Assembly (NCBI GenBank): GCA_001783275.1
Contig: MFRH01000099.1
Location: 1-33,507, forward strand
Source of the DNA: Candidatus Margulisbacteria bacterium GWF2_35_9
GTDB taxonomy: Bacteria > Margulisbacteria > Riflemargulisbacteria > GWF2-35-9
Reading direction: 5' to 3'
Length of the DNA stretch: 33,507 nt
The position numbers and the translations under genes were made by a program. Positions within the stretch are counted from its first letter, which is position 1. Each line of letters starts with the position of its first letter. The notes under the pieces are model-generated. The model was given only the letters and a program-made list of their open reading frames with translations, was not told the DNA's origin and did not search any database. Positions 1-8,513 of this stretch are shown piece by piece.

Positions 1-1
1 C

Positions 2-781
2 TTTCAAGACTTTGAGCTAATAATCATCAATGATGGATCCAATGACCAATCAGTCAATATCATTAGAGAATATATGCAGACTTATCCACAAATAATTATC
101 TATTTATCACAGGATAATCTGGGTGTATCATCCGCTCGTAACGCTGGTATTTCTAAGGCTAGAGGAGAATATATAGCATTCATCGACAGTGACGACCTGT
201 GGATAAAGTCCAAACTAGCTGACCAGTTAAAGTTCATGAAAGAGAACGATATTGATATTTGTCAAACAAATGAACAATGGATACGAAATGGAAAAAAGGT
301 CAATTCCATGAAAAAGCACACTAAACGAAGCGGGAAGATCTTTTATGATTGCTTGCCACTTTGCATTGTGTCCCCATCTGCGGTGATGATTAGAAAATCC
401 GTTCTGAGCAAAGTTGGACTTTTTGACGAAAAACTTCCAGCAGTAGAGGACTATGATCTTTGGTTAAGAATAAGCCTTCATTATCCAATATACTTACTCG
501 ACAAAAAATTAATCACAAAATATGGTGGTCATTCCGATCAACTCTCACGCCAATTCTGGGGGATGGATCGATTTCGCATTTACTCAATGTTAAAACTACT
601 AAAAAAACACAATCATCAACTTGATATCTTTAAAAAAATAGCATTGTATTGGTGGATAAAGGAAAAGGCACGCTATTTATATCTTGGTTCACTAAAGCGA
701 CTTCGAGTCATTTCATATTTGCGATATAAATTTCTATTTATCATTTTCTCAAATAAATGGTTAAATACAGAAGTATTATGA
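2..781 (+). CDS. Family 2 glycosyltransferase (5'-truncated by window edge)
   Basis: GT-A-fold glycosyltransferase that would transfer a sugar from a nucleotide-sugar donor to a cell-envelope or exopolysaccharide acceptor; the acceptor cannot be told. The frame is open from base 2, before the first ATG at 74, and already encodes the family's INDGSNDQS motif there, so the true start lies outside the window. Further family marks are DNLGVSSARNAGI (donor binding), the metal-binding FIDSDD, and the acceptor-side ED-Y-D-LWLR motif. The C-terminal third is basic and aromatic-rich with no clear membrane segment. Its stop overlaps the start of the next glycosyltransferase (ATGA at 778-781), so the two are probably translated together. 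The family call is firm; the substrate is unknown. Confidence 0.9.
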   Translation, partial: FQDFELIIINDGSNDQSVNIIREYMQTYPQIIIYLSQDNLGVSSARNAGISKARGEYIAFIDSDDLWIKSKLADQLKFMKENDIDICQTNEQWIRNGKKVNSMKKHTKRSGKIFYDCLPLCIVSPSAVMIRKSVLSKVGLFDEKLPAVEDYDLWLRISLHYPIYLLDKKLITKYGGHSDQLSRQFWGMDRFRIYSMLKLLKKHNHQLDIFKKIALYWWIKEKARYLYLGSLKRLRVISYLRYKFLFIIFSNKWLNTEVL

Positions 782-1491
782 AACGATCTTCAAATATACT
801 CCTAATGTTACCTGTTTTTAATGAGGAAGAAACTGTTGCGTGTGTTTTGAAAGAAGTTCAACGCTTTTATAAAGGTGATATTCTTTTGGTTGACGATGGA
901 TCAACCGATGCTTCTATTGATAAAGCCAAAGCTTTAAATATTTTAAATTTAAAGATCATTCATCACAATAAAAATATGGGGTATGGCCAATCCATTGTAA
1001 ATGGCTTTGATTACGCTATAAATAACAACTATGACATACTGATAACAATGGACTGTGATGCTCAACACGAGCCAGAATTTATACCATCGTTCATAAATAA
1101 AATAATAGATTACGACATTGTTTCAGGTAGTCGCTATTTAGTTGAGTCCAAGAATAACAATACTGCACCGAGTGATCGAATTGAGATTAATCAAATCATC
1201 ACGAATGAGTTAAATGCTTTAACACACTATCATCTTACCGATTCTTTCTGTGGCTTTAAAGCCTACAAGGTAAGCACTTTAAAGAAAATAAAAATAACAG
1301 AAATGGGTTATGGAATGCCACTCCAATTTCTTGTTCAGGCTTTTTGCAAAAAACTTAGCCTTGTTGAAATTCCGGTTACACGTATTTATTACCACTTAGA
1401 TCGCTCATTTGGTCTTGATTTAGACGTAAAAGAAAGTCGATTACAGTATTATCGAAATGTTATCAAAGAGGAGGTTTTTAAATGTCGATAG
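778..1491 (+). CDS. Family 2 glycosyltransferase, dolichyl-phosphate-mannose-synthase-like
   Basis: Predicted soluble glycosyltransferase, 237 aa from the ATG at 778, which overlaps the previous stop as ATGA. An ATG at 757 in the same frame would add seven residues. Motifs: LPVFNEEETV near the N-terminus, LLVDDGSTDAS, NMGYGQSIVNGF, the metal-binding MDCDAQHEPE, and VSGSRY. These fit the DPM1/polyprenyl-phosphate glycosyltransferase branch of GT2. There are no C-terminal membrane helices, so it may act at the inner membrane face on a lipid-phosphate or on a soluble acceptor. It overlaps the deacetylase downstream by 10 bp, whose SD lies inside this gene. The position just before a BshB-like deacetylase makes a role in making that enzyme's N-acetyl-sugar substrate conceivable, but BshA is a GT4 enzyme, so this is only inference. 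Confidence 0.88.
   Translation: MKRSSNILLMLPVFNEEETVACVLKEVQRFYKGDILLVDDGSTDASIDKAKALNILNLKIIHHNKNMGYGQSIVNGFDYAINNNYDILITMDCDAQHEPEFIPSFINKIIDYDIVSGSRYLVESKNNNTAPSDRIEINQIITNELNALTHYHLTDSFCGFKAYKVSTLKKIKITEMGYGMPLQFLVQAFCKKLSLVEIPVTRIYYHLDRSFGLDLDVKESRLQYYRNVIKEEVFKCR
1467..1474 (+). promoter_or_regulatory. Strong ribosome binding site for the BshB-like gene
   Basis: AGAGGAGG ends 7 nt before the ATG at 1482 and sits inside the end of the upstream glycosyltransferase gene. It fixes the start of the deacetylase and indicates independent strong initiation within the operon. Confidence 0.8.
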
Positions 1492-2174
1492 ATATAATGG
1501 TTATCGGAGCTCATCCGGATGATGTTGAAATCGGGATGGGGGGTACAATTGCAGCTTTTTCTCAGGCCGGCTACAAAGTACTGATACTGGATTTATCTGA
1601 TGGGGAGCCAACTCCAGCGGGTACTCATGAAAAAAGGATGATAGAAGCAAAAAATGCTGCGGAAATTTTAAAAGTTGAAAAGCGAATTACGCTAGACCTA
1701 GTGAACCGAGAAATTATGGATACTGTCGAAAACCGCAAAAAAGTTGCAACCGTTATGCGTCAATATAAACCAACACTGCTCTTTATTCCCTATTGGGATG
1801 ACGGTCATCCAGATCATGTGGAAGCAGCCAAGTTATGTACGTCTGCTCGTTTTTACTCTAAATTTGTTAAATCAGAAATGGCATTTGAACCTCATTTCCC
1901 AGAAAAAATATATCATTATCTGACTCTTCATATGCGTCTCCGAGTTGATCCTTCTGTTATCTTTGATATTAGCAATTTAATTGAAACAAAGATCAATGCC
2001 CTAAATGCCTACGCTTCGCAGTTTATTGACAACAAAAAGAATACAGCAGCATTTGAATCTGTTAGAACTGAAAATGCCTACTGGGGAAAACAAATCCGTG
2101 TCGCATATGGCGAACCCTTTATTTGCAAAGAAAACATAAAAATGTCCTCTCCGGACAGATTCTTAGATGCCTGA
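1482..2174 (+). CDS. bshB1: PIG-L/LmbE-family N-acetyl-sugar deacetylase, BshB1-like
   Basis: Zinc-dependent deacetylase. In bacillithiol synthesis BshB removes acetate from GlcNAc-malate; related enzymes act on other GlcNAc conjugates. The protein is 230 aa, the usual length for BshB1. Seen: the N-terminal zinc motif AHPDD (H11, D13, D14), a glycine-rich GMGG segment, and the second zinc motif HPDH (residues 109-112) following PYWDDG. The start is set by a strong SD. The stop overlaps the start of the next gene by 8 bp. That next gene resembles BshC, the enzyme that adds cysteine to the deacetylated sugar, which supports a thiol-synthesis role. No bshA-type GT4 gene is in the window, so the exact substrate is uncertain. 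The family is certain; the BshB1 assignment is likely. Confidence 0.88.
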   Translation: MSIDIMVIGAHPDDVEIGMGGTIAAFSQAGYKVLILDLSDGEPTPAGTHEKRMIEAKNAAEILKVEKRITLDLVNREIMDTVENRKKVATVMRQYKPTLLFIPYWDDGHPDHVEAAKLCTSARFYSKFVKSEMAFEPHFPEKIYHYLTLHMRLRVDPSVIFDISNLIETKINALNAYASQFIDNKKNTAAFESVRTENAYWGKQIRVAYGEPFICKENIKMSSPDRFLDA

Positions 2175-3564
2175 CTTTGCTCATTGGGAAAATCTATTAG
2201 TAGAAAACCAACACAGGTTAAGTAACTTTCTAAATATCTTTTCTATTGGCGAAATCCATCGTCTACGAGAGGAAATAATTAATTCAGCAATAAGCTATAC
2301 TCAACGGTTGGAAACAATTGCTTTTGAACATGGAATCATTTTACAGAAAGCTTGTGGTGTTACCTCCTTCAATAAGCTCATCATGACGGGTCATCAACCT
2401 ACAATTTATCATTCTGGCATTTTAGCAAAAAATCTTTCATTAAATACCTTTGCCCAAGAAACAAAAACGGCGGCAATTAATATTATTATTGATACTGACT
2501 CCGGTAATGGCGGGAATATATATTACCCATCCATCCTTAACGCCGAACCCGAGGTACAATCAATATCTATTTCTGATAACAGCCCTCTCTATCTTTATCA
2601 AAAAATAGTTGGTTCAAATGAAATTGAAAACACCTTAAATCTTATTCATACAGGATTAACAACCGTTTCCTTAAATTTTGTTACCGCTAAATCGAAAAAG
2701 GTGCTCTCTCTCTATAAACAGCTCTCAGGAATGTCCTTATGTGAAGCAAATACCATCGCACGTCGTTACTTGAGTCCCAGTAACCACTACTACGAACTTC
2801 CACTATCCTTGATTTTAAAATCTAGCTATATTCAAACTCTCTTTTCAAAGATTCTTGCAGACGGTGATGCCTTTTCTAATCAATATAATCAAGCACTTCA
2901 TACATATCGACTCGACCATAAAATAAAAAATAACGCCAACCCTTTTCCAGATCTTAAACCTAATGAAACGCCTTTTTGGCTGATTGATTCATCGAAAAAA
3001 GATCGGAGTTCATTTTTTAATTCAACAAAGCCAGAGAACTGCTTCCTCGCTCCTAAGGCCTTCCTGATTACTCTACTACTGCGATTCTGCTTATCGGATT
3101 TATTTATTCATGGCAAAGGTGGTGCTAAATATGACCAGTTTCTTGATTACTGGGTGTCGATATACTATAAAATGCAAGCGCCTTCTTTTGTATCTGTTTC
3201 AGAAGATCGCTATTTATTTCCCGACATAATTGAAGAATATGAAAACTATCTGTCTGTACTATCTAGGCGTCGCGAGATAAGTGGCCACCTAGAAAAACAT
3301 CTTCGCTCTTCCCTATTTAACACTGCTGATAAATCCTGCCTCAACGAATTCTTAAATTCAAAAACACAACTTCTTTCATGTTTACAAAAAAAAGATAATA
3401 CCAGTACGCAACGAAAGTTGCTTGGGAAAGAAATTAAAGCTCTAGACCTGTGCATTAAAGACTTTTTAAATCATAAATTAGCTGTTCCAAATGAGTCTAA
3501 GTTGGCAAATATGAATACCGACTTTTTATATTTTCGGGAATATCCCTTCTTCTTTTTTACTTAA
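2167..3564 (+). CDS. Divergent BshC-like protein (putative cysteine-adding enzyme)
   Basis: 465 aa, soluble. I see features that recall BshC, the putative cysteine ligase of bacillithiol synthesis: a TGHQP motif (residues 74-78; BshC has GGQQAG/TGQQAG-like sequence) followed by H-SGILAKN, and a later FIHGKGGAKYD segment (about 312-325), where BshC has an I-GGGGE-YW-type motif. From memory, planctomycete proteins annotated as BshC-like or hypothetical share the GHQ...HPGILAK and DLFIHGIGGAKYD patterns. The C-terminal part is helical and probably coiled coil, as in BshC. It overlaps the deacetylase by 8 bp and no strong SD is visible, so translation is probably coupled. Its 3' end overlaps the opposite-strand HD/ACT gene by 8 bp. 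The similarity was judged by eye and needs a profile search. Confidence 0.6.
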   Translation: MPDFAHWENLLVENQHRLSNFLNIFSIGEIHRLREEIINSAISYTQRLETIAFEHGIILQKACGVTSFNKLIMTGHQPTIYHSGILAKNLSLNTFAQETKTAAINIIIDTDSGNGGNIYYPSILNAEPEVQSISISDNSPLYLYQKIVGSNEIENTLNLIHTGLTTVSLNFVTAKSKKVLSLYKQLSGMSLCEANTIARRYLSPSNHYYELPLSLILKSSYIQTLFSKILADGDAFSNQYNQALHTYRLDHKIKNNANPFPDLKPNETPFWLIDSSKKDRSSFFNSTKPENCFLAPKAFLITLLLRFCLSDLFIHGKGGAKYDQFLDYWVSIYYKMQAPSFVSVSEDRYLFPDIIEEYENYLSVLSRRREISGHLEKHLRSSLFNTADKSCLNEFLNSKTQLLSCLQKKDNTSTQRKLLGKEIKALDLCIKDFLNHKLAVPNESKLANMNTDFLYFREYPFFFFT

Positions 3565-6385
3565 CACTCTTTAAAGAAACTGCAATACTATGAAGCACCT
3601 CCGTCGGTACTTCTTCACTCTTTTTTGTATTCACAATGAACTGCAATTGAAGACAATTTTGTTTAGCATTACTTACAATGATATTCTCTAATTCCTTCGC
3701 ATCATCTGGGAAATTTTCCTGCAGAATTTTCCTTATACTATCAATCTTTTTCTTATCTATCTCTAACTCTCCTTTATCGTTAAGCAAAGAAACTTCTAAA
3801 AACTTCCCCCATAGCATATCTGCTTTTTCCGTTGATATACGTATCGATTCTCTTTTAACTGTCTTTGTAAATTCTACGTGAGCAAACTCAATATTGATCT
3901 TATTTTCTCTAAACACACCCGTTATGTTTCTAAGTATTTTCATATCCGCAGGGTTTGAAATTTCGATATTGATTATCTGCGTATCCTCTAAAGCCAAATA
4001 ATTAACATCAACTTTTCTGTCCGGCAACTTCTCAATTAAAGTATCCATTTCCACAGAATATATATCTGTTAACTTTTCTTTACTAACGCATACAAACTCT
4101 TTATTTGAAGAAAGGGTTTTAAAAAATTCCTTTAGTTTATTTTCATCATTACTATCAAAGATTATTTCATCGACAACCGCACCATTTTCTCCAGTAAAAA
4201 AATTGAGTTGAGTAGGGAATAACCCATGAAACTCCAAATAACTGATCAAATCCGTTGCCAACCCAATATAGTCTTTTGCATAAACCACTAATTTAGGTTT
4301 AGATGACAGCTCTTGCCCTTCCATTGGTTCTCTGTGAGCGAATAGAACACTCTTCTGCATGTCTTGACCATTATGCTCTTTTGTCAGCCACATATCACTC
4401 AGTATTTGTTGTGGCATATTTGAGCGATGCAAACCATAAAGAGAACCCATATTTTCTGTGTATTCAGCTGTTTCTCTTAAAATACTGGACACCATTAAGT
4501 TCCTAAGAGAATCTGGAGTTACTGATCTTGTGCTATTTAACAAATACTCTTCTATTTGAATTAAATCTGTTCTAATCTGGTTTTGTTGAAGACTTTTTTG
4601 GCTAGCCATCAATGCAATATTGCTTAAACAGTTATATATTATATGATCATCAATAATACCTAGGTTCGAACCCATACGATCTGCCAGAGATATTAATAAT
4701 AAAAGCTCAGGGTAATCAATGATTGTCGCACACAATCCATATACCGGATTTTCTGCAGAATACAACTTCATTTTATTTACAATATTGTGATATTTTATCT
4801 GTTGAAGCGTAATACTTGTTTGTTCTTTTGAAAGATCTAGTGGACCTATGAGTTTTGCAGCTATTTCTTCGCTAATAATTTCATGCTTTTCATTCTGTAC
4901 TCCTTTTGCAATATCATGAAATAACGCCGCCAAAACTAGGGGCATCTTCTTTTTAGAAGTAACCTGATAGTCTGCCATAAAACTGGCAAACCCAAACATC
5001 CCACTAAGTATATTTTTAATTTCATATTCCACTTCATCTACTTGATCATATCGATCGATATTATCAGTATTGATAGCCTCTATATAATCCTTTGTTGTGT
5101 GTAGCAATCTTTGATCAAACAAAAAACTGATTTGCTTCAACAGCCGAAGAGCCTTAACATCCTTTTCTCTTAATCTCTTGATAAATTCTTTTTTAATACT
5201 AACAGTTCCTTTTGAAGAATTTTTACTATAGTCCGAAAACTCAAATAATAGATCAAGACCCCGTATCACCTGCAACATGTGTTCTCCTACCGGATACTGA
5301 TGAAAAGATACTAATTGTGGTTTCCCATCAACTAAAGACCAACCTGCACTCGAAAACGCTTGGCCAATGGGTGAATCTATATCTTCTTGCCAACCACTAA
5401 ATGCTTTATTGAGAAACCCCACATTACGAAGAGTCTTACAAAACTCATAAGCATTGTTTATATTCGAAGCTTCGGTTAGTATTTCCTTAAATACTCTATA
5501 ATGGACGTTTTCCAAGCCAATTGATTCCTTAATACATTTATATAATAAGCGTTCCAAAGATAATGATATTCGATAATTCAGTATATTTCCTATGCTTGCA
5601 ATAATCATTAAGCCAATTGTCGATATTTTAACATCTTGCCCATCGATTAAATCCAATTCATTATGCTTATTAATTCTTATCATCGAAGACAAGGTATCTA
5701 GTTTTTTAGAAAAATCATCTTTAATTCCGGCTCTTTCTAAGATTTTTTGAATGGTCCGCATGGTCTCCGGCCAAGATTCTATATTTCGAAGCGGTGTTTC
5801 TTTATTGCTTATTGAAGACGATTCATTAATTAGCATTTGTGTTGCTCTTTCTAATAAACGAATTGACTTATAAAACGACCCTGATAATTGTGTTAATCCA
5901 TTTTTTCCTGTTTTAAGTTGTAACGCTGCAATTAGTGATTGAAAGATTGGTTCATCCTTGTCATTAACTGCAAATAAAAACCTAGACCAAATATTGCTGT
6001 CGCTACTTCGTTGATGCTCTTTTATTGTATCTAAGTAATTTTGTTTTTGAGACCATGTATAATTTCCTAGGACGTTAACAACATCGCTTTGAAGTACTTC
6101 ATTTACGCTTTCTATGAAACAAATACTTTCTATAATTTCATTCCGTAGAGCGTTGCTGATCCTTTTCCTTTCATGCAATTTGTCAAAAACGTTTATACTA
6201 TTAATATTATTAATGCTGCTAAAAGCTGTTTGAACTGATTTAAATCTGTTTAAAACACGATTAACATCAACGTCGATTAATGTTTCAACTTCTTTGTTTT
6301 TCATTGTTTCAATTGTAATATCTTTTTGTATTCGACGAATCGTTTGCTTTGCCGACTCTAATTCACTTACAATTTTTGCATTCAT
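3557..6385 (-). CDS. GlnD-like HD-ACT-ACT protein lacking a nucleotidyltransferase domain
   Basis: 942 aa. The region from about residue 320 resembles the second half of GlnD, the PII uridylyl-transferase/removing enzyme: a YPVGEH helix (H369), the phosphohydrolase motif LFHDIAKG (H490, D491), H501, KYHN (H533) and a late LADR aspartate (D569) give a full HD metal set. Two ACT-like ligand domains follow (about 698-760 and 803-870). GlnD's N-terminal nucleotidyltransferase signature (GSxGRxE...SDxDL) is absent; instead there are about 320 residues of helical unknown sequence. It may therefore be a metal-dependent phosphohydrolase controlled by a small ligand such as an amino acid, but PII deuridylylation is not established. 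The start is supported by AAAGGTGA upstream of the ATG. It is transcribed alone, divergent from the ParB-like gene. Confidence 0.72.
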   Translation of the reverse strand: MNAKIVSELESAKQTIRRIQKDITIETMKNKEVETLIDVDVNRVLNRFKSVQTAFSSINNINSINVFDKLHERKRISNALRNEIIESICFIESVNEVLQSDVVNVLGNYTWSQKQNYLDTIKEHQRSSDSNIWSRFLFAVNDKDEPIFQSLIAALQLKTGKNGLTQLSGSFYKSIRLLERATQMLINESSSISNKETPLRNIESWPETMRTIQKILERAGIKDDFSKKLDTLSSMIRINKHNELDLIDGQDVKISTIGLMIIASIGNILNYRISLSLERLLYKCIKESIGLENVHYRVFKEILTEASNINNAYEFCKTLRNVGFLNKAFSGWQEDIDSPIGQAFSSAGWSLVDGKPQLVSFHQYPVGEHMLQVIRGLDLLFEFSDYSKNSSKGTVSIKKEFIKRLREKDVKALRLLKQISFLFDQRLLHTTKDYIEAINTDNIDRYDQVDEVEYEIKNILSGMFGFASFMADYQVTSKKKMPLVLAALFHDIAKGVQNEKHEIISEEIAAKLIGPLDLSKEQTSITLQQIKYHNIVNKMKLYSAENPVYGLCATIIDYPELLLLISLADRMGSNLGIIDDHIIYNCLSNIALMASQKSLQQNQIRTDLIQIEEYLLNSTRSVTPDSLRNLMVSSILRETAEYTENMGSLYGLHRSNMPQQILSDMWLTKEHNGQDMQKSVLFAHREPMEGQELSSKPKLVVYAKDYIGLATDLISYLEFHGLFPTQLNFFTGENGAVVDEIIFDSNDENKLKEFFKTLSSNKEFVCVSKEKLTDIYSVEMDTLIEKLPDRKVDVNYLALEDTQIINIEISNPADMKILRNITGVFRENKINIEFAHVEFTKTVKRESIRISTEKADMLWGKFLEVSLLNDKGELEIDKKKIDSIRKILQENFPDDAKELENIIVSNAKQNCLQLQFIVNTKKSEEVPTEVLHSIAVSLKSVK

Positions 6386-6543
6386 AAATTCACCTTTGTA
6401 TTATTCTATTAAATATATCGAAATATCTTGTGAAAACTCCCAGATACTGCCCAATATTTCAATATTACTAATTTTATATCATTCAAACTCTGCTATAATA
6501 ATTCTCACACAACTCTATTTAATATTAAGAACTCAAGGTTGTA
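6386..6543. promoter_or_regulatory. Divergent intergenic region with a candidate promoter for the ParB-like operon
   Basis: 158 bp between two genes pointing away from each other. On the + strand a perfect TATAAT lies at 6494-6499, which would start transcription near 6506. No convincing -35 is visible at 17 bp upstream. AAGG at 6534-6537 precedes the ATG at 6544. The minus-strand promoter for the HD/ACT gene must also lie here but I cannot pick it out of the AT-rich sequence. Confidence 0.4.
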
Positions 6544-7443
6544 ATGAACATGAAACTACTTAAAACAGGTAAAAACGTCAAAACGGATCTATTTAATTTT
6601 TCATTTTCAAGATCAACGACTTTATTAGAAACATCTATTAAAACTAATGGCCTGGCACAATTGCCTTATGGCATAGTTGTTCATGACTCCATTCAAATAT
6701 ATGAGGGCCTAAAGCGATACACCATTGCACTAGAGTTGGGGCTTGATATTGATATTATTGTTAAAGAGCTGTCTATTAAGGAGGCGTTTCTTGAAAAAAT
6801 ACGGATGTCATCGACTAAATATAATCCAATAGAATGCGCTGCCATACTAACCTTTGCCAACACACATCATATTGATTATGATTTATTTATCAAATATCTT
6901 GGTATAAATATAGAAAATGCCGCTGCCTATTTAAAACTACTAACTTTACCTCTGTCAATTCAACAAAAAACAGCCACTGAACCAGAATTTCTAAAAGTTT
7001 CGCAGCTTTTATTACCAAAACATGAGAAAGACATTCTTGAAATCTATGACATTATTATTAACTACAAATTAAATATCAATCAGAGCTATGAATTATGCCA
7101 AATAATCGATGAATTAAGATTAAAAGATGCCTCTTTTAAACTCGATTCATTATTAAATCTAGAAATAAATTCAGCTAACTCTGCTCAGGAATTTATGACA
7201 CATATAAAACATATTCGATACCCAAACTACATGCAACTTAAATCTGTATTAAACAACGCTTTGAAATCAATTAAATCATCACACATTCGGTTTGATTACA
7301 AAGACAACTTTGAATCAGACGAAGTTAGCCTAACAGCATCTATCCGGGCTCCTCAAGATATAGAGAAAATCATTAGTGAGCTTGAAACCAACAAAAATGT
7401 TATTACAAAATTGCTATCAATTATTAAACGTGGAACACACTAA
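6544..7443 (+). CDS. ParB/Spo0J-like nuclease-domain protein
   Basis: 299 aa. The N-terminal third follows the ParB_N pattern: a run ending in LLETSIKTNGL, then a short beta region, then IYEGLKRYTIALELG, equivalent to the ParB 'DGxxRxxAxxxLG' box; the usual D is replaced by E. A central helical part (about residues 90-135) containing NPIECA and a following helix recalls ParB's 'NxxExA' segment and helix-turn-helix. The classical GERRxRA and arginine patches of chromosomal ParB are not visible, so a role in chromosome partition is unlikely; ParB-fold proteins also serve as CTPases or nucleases in specialised loci. It is separated by only 2 bp from the radical SAM gene, which overlaps the aldo/keto reductase, so the three form one operon. 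Function in that setting is unknown. Confidence 0.6.
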   Translation: MNMKLLKTGKNVKTDLFNFSFSRSTTLLETSIKTNGLAQLPYGIVVHDSIQIYEGLKRYTIALELGLDIDIIVKELSIKEAFLEKIRMSSTKYNPIECAAILTFANTHHIDYDLFIKYLGINIENAAAYLKLLTLPLSIQQKTATEPEFLKVSQLLLPKHEKDILEIYDIIINYKLNINQSYELCQIIDELRLKDASFKLDSLLNLEINSANSAQEFMTHIKHIRYPNYMQLKSVLNNALKSIKSSHIRFDYKDNFESDEVSLTASIRAPQDIEKIISELETNKNVITKLLSIIKRGTH

Positions 7444-7445
7444 TT

Positions 7446-8513
7446 GTGTCATTAATTAAGCATATCCTAATCAATAATACAGTCGCAGATAAACCTTATA
7501 CACTCCAAATCTTGTCTCGGCTTAAACATGTGCCCATCGTTTTCTTTGATGAACCCAATTTTCAGTCATTAAAAAACACCTACGATTATGAACACACGCT
7601 TCTTCTTACTAACCTCAAAGGCGAACTCTTAAAGGATTGTCCCGGGACTCAGTGCTACAGTTGTTGTGGATATAAAATACTTAACATTGGGGCAAACTGT
7701 TTATATAAATGCACCTATTGTATTCTCCAAGACTATTTTAAAACTAAAATGCAGATTGTTTATGCCGACCTTGAAGAATACATTCCTAGCGTCTTAGAAC
7801 AACTCAGAAACAACTCAAACTCATTGTTTCGGATCGGTACTGGTGAATTTACTGATAGCTTGATATTAGATGATATTACACATCTATCCACTTTATTAAT
7901 TGATCTATTTCGTCCCTTTCAAACTGTTTTTTTGGAACTTAAAACAAAAACTCTCTGTATTGATAATTTATTATCGATCAAGGCTTCGGACAATGCCGTT
8001 ATTGCTTGGTCTTTGAATACACCCCGAATGATTAAAGATATTGAAAAAGGAACGCCCTCTCTTGAAAAACGATTAGCAGCAGCCAAAAAAGTAGTGGATC
8101 ATGGCTATCATGTTGCGTTTCATTTTGATCCAATTATTCTCTATCCTAACTGCCTCTCTGAATATGAAAACGTTATTGATATGTTGTTTGCCACTATTCC
8201 TGCAGATAAAATAAAATGGATCAGCATGGGTACGCTACGCTTCACAAAAGGATTGAAAAATAACTTCTATCAACGATCCCCTCTTTTTATTGATGAGTTT
8301 ATACAGTGTAACGATAATAAATTTCGCTATCTTCGCCACCGACGTGTTGAAGCGTATGCCTGTATATTAAGCAAAATCAGAGAGTACGCTCCGCTGGTTT
8401 ATACTTACCTGTGCATGGAGTCTCCAGCGGTTTGGACTGAAGTATTTGGTTATAAACACAATGATAATGTCATCTTTGAAAACGACTTTAACGCTCAGGT
8501 TTTTAAGCGATGA
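7446..8513 (+). CDS. Spore photoproduct lyase-like radical SAM protein
   Basis: 355 aa. The radical SAM cluster motif C-x3-C-x2-C is at residues 85-92 (CLYKCTYC), followed by ILQDYF as in the SplB family. An additional cysteine-rich stretch just before it, CPGTQCYSCC (C65, C70, C73, C74), is unusual for true spore photoproduct lyase and may serve a second cluster or a redox role. A glycine/glutamate run RIGTGEFTD fits the SAM-binding GGE-like strand. SplB repairs spore photoproduct in DNA; relatives outside spore-formers are often annotated the same way without evidence. Nothing in the window indicates sporulation. It starts at GTG 7446, 2 bp after the ParB-like gene, with weak SD, and its stop overlaps the next ATG (ATGA). 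Family good, substrate unknown. Confidence 0.8.
   Translation: MSLIKHILINNTVADKPYTLQILSRLKHVPIVFFDEPNFQSLKNTYDYEHTLLLTNLKGELLKDCPGTQCYSCCGYKILNIGANCLYKCTYCILQDYFKTKMQIVYADLEEYIPSVLEQLRNNSNSLFRIGTGEFTDSLILDDITHLSTLLIDLFRPFQTVFLELKTKTLCIDNLLSIKASDNAVIAWSLNTPRMIKDIEKGTPSLEKRLAAAKKVVDHGYHVAFHFDPIILYPNCLSEYENVIDMLFATIPADKIKWISMGTLRFTKGLKNNFYQRSPLFIDEFIQCNDNKFRYLRHRRVEAYACILSKIREYAPLVYTYLCMESPAVWTEVFGYKHNDNVIFENDFNAQVFKR

Noticed and set aside
7446-8513. True spore photoproduct lyase and hence a spore-former
   Set aside because: No sporulation gene is in the window, the extra cysteine cluster is atypical and SplB-like proteins occur in non-spore-formers.
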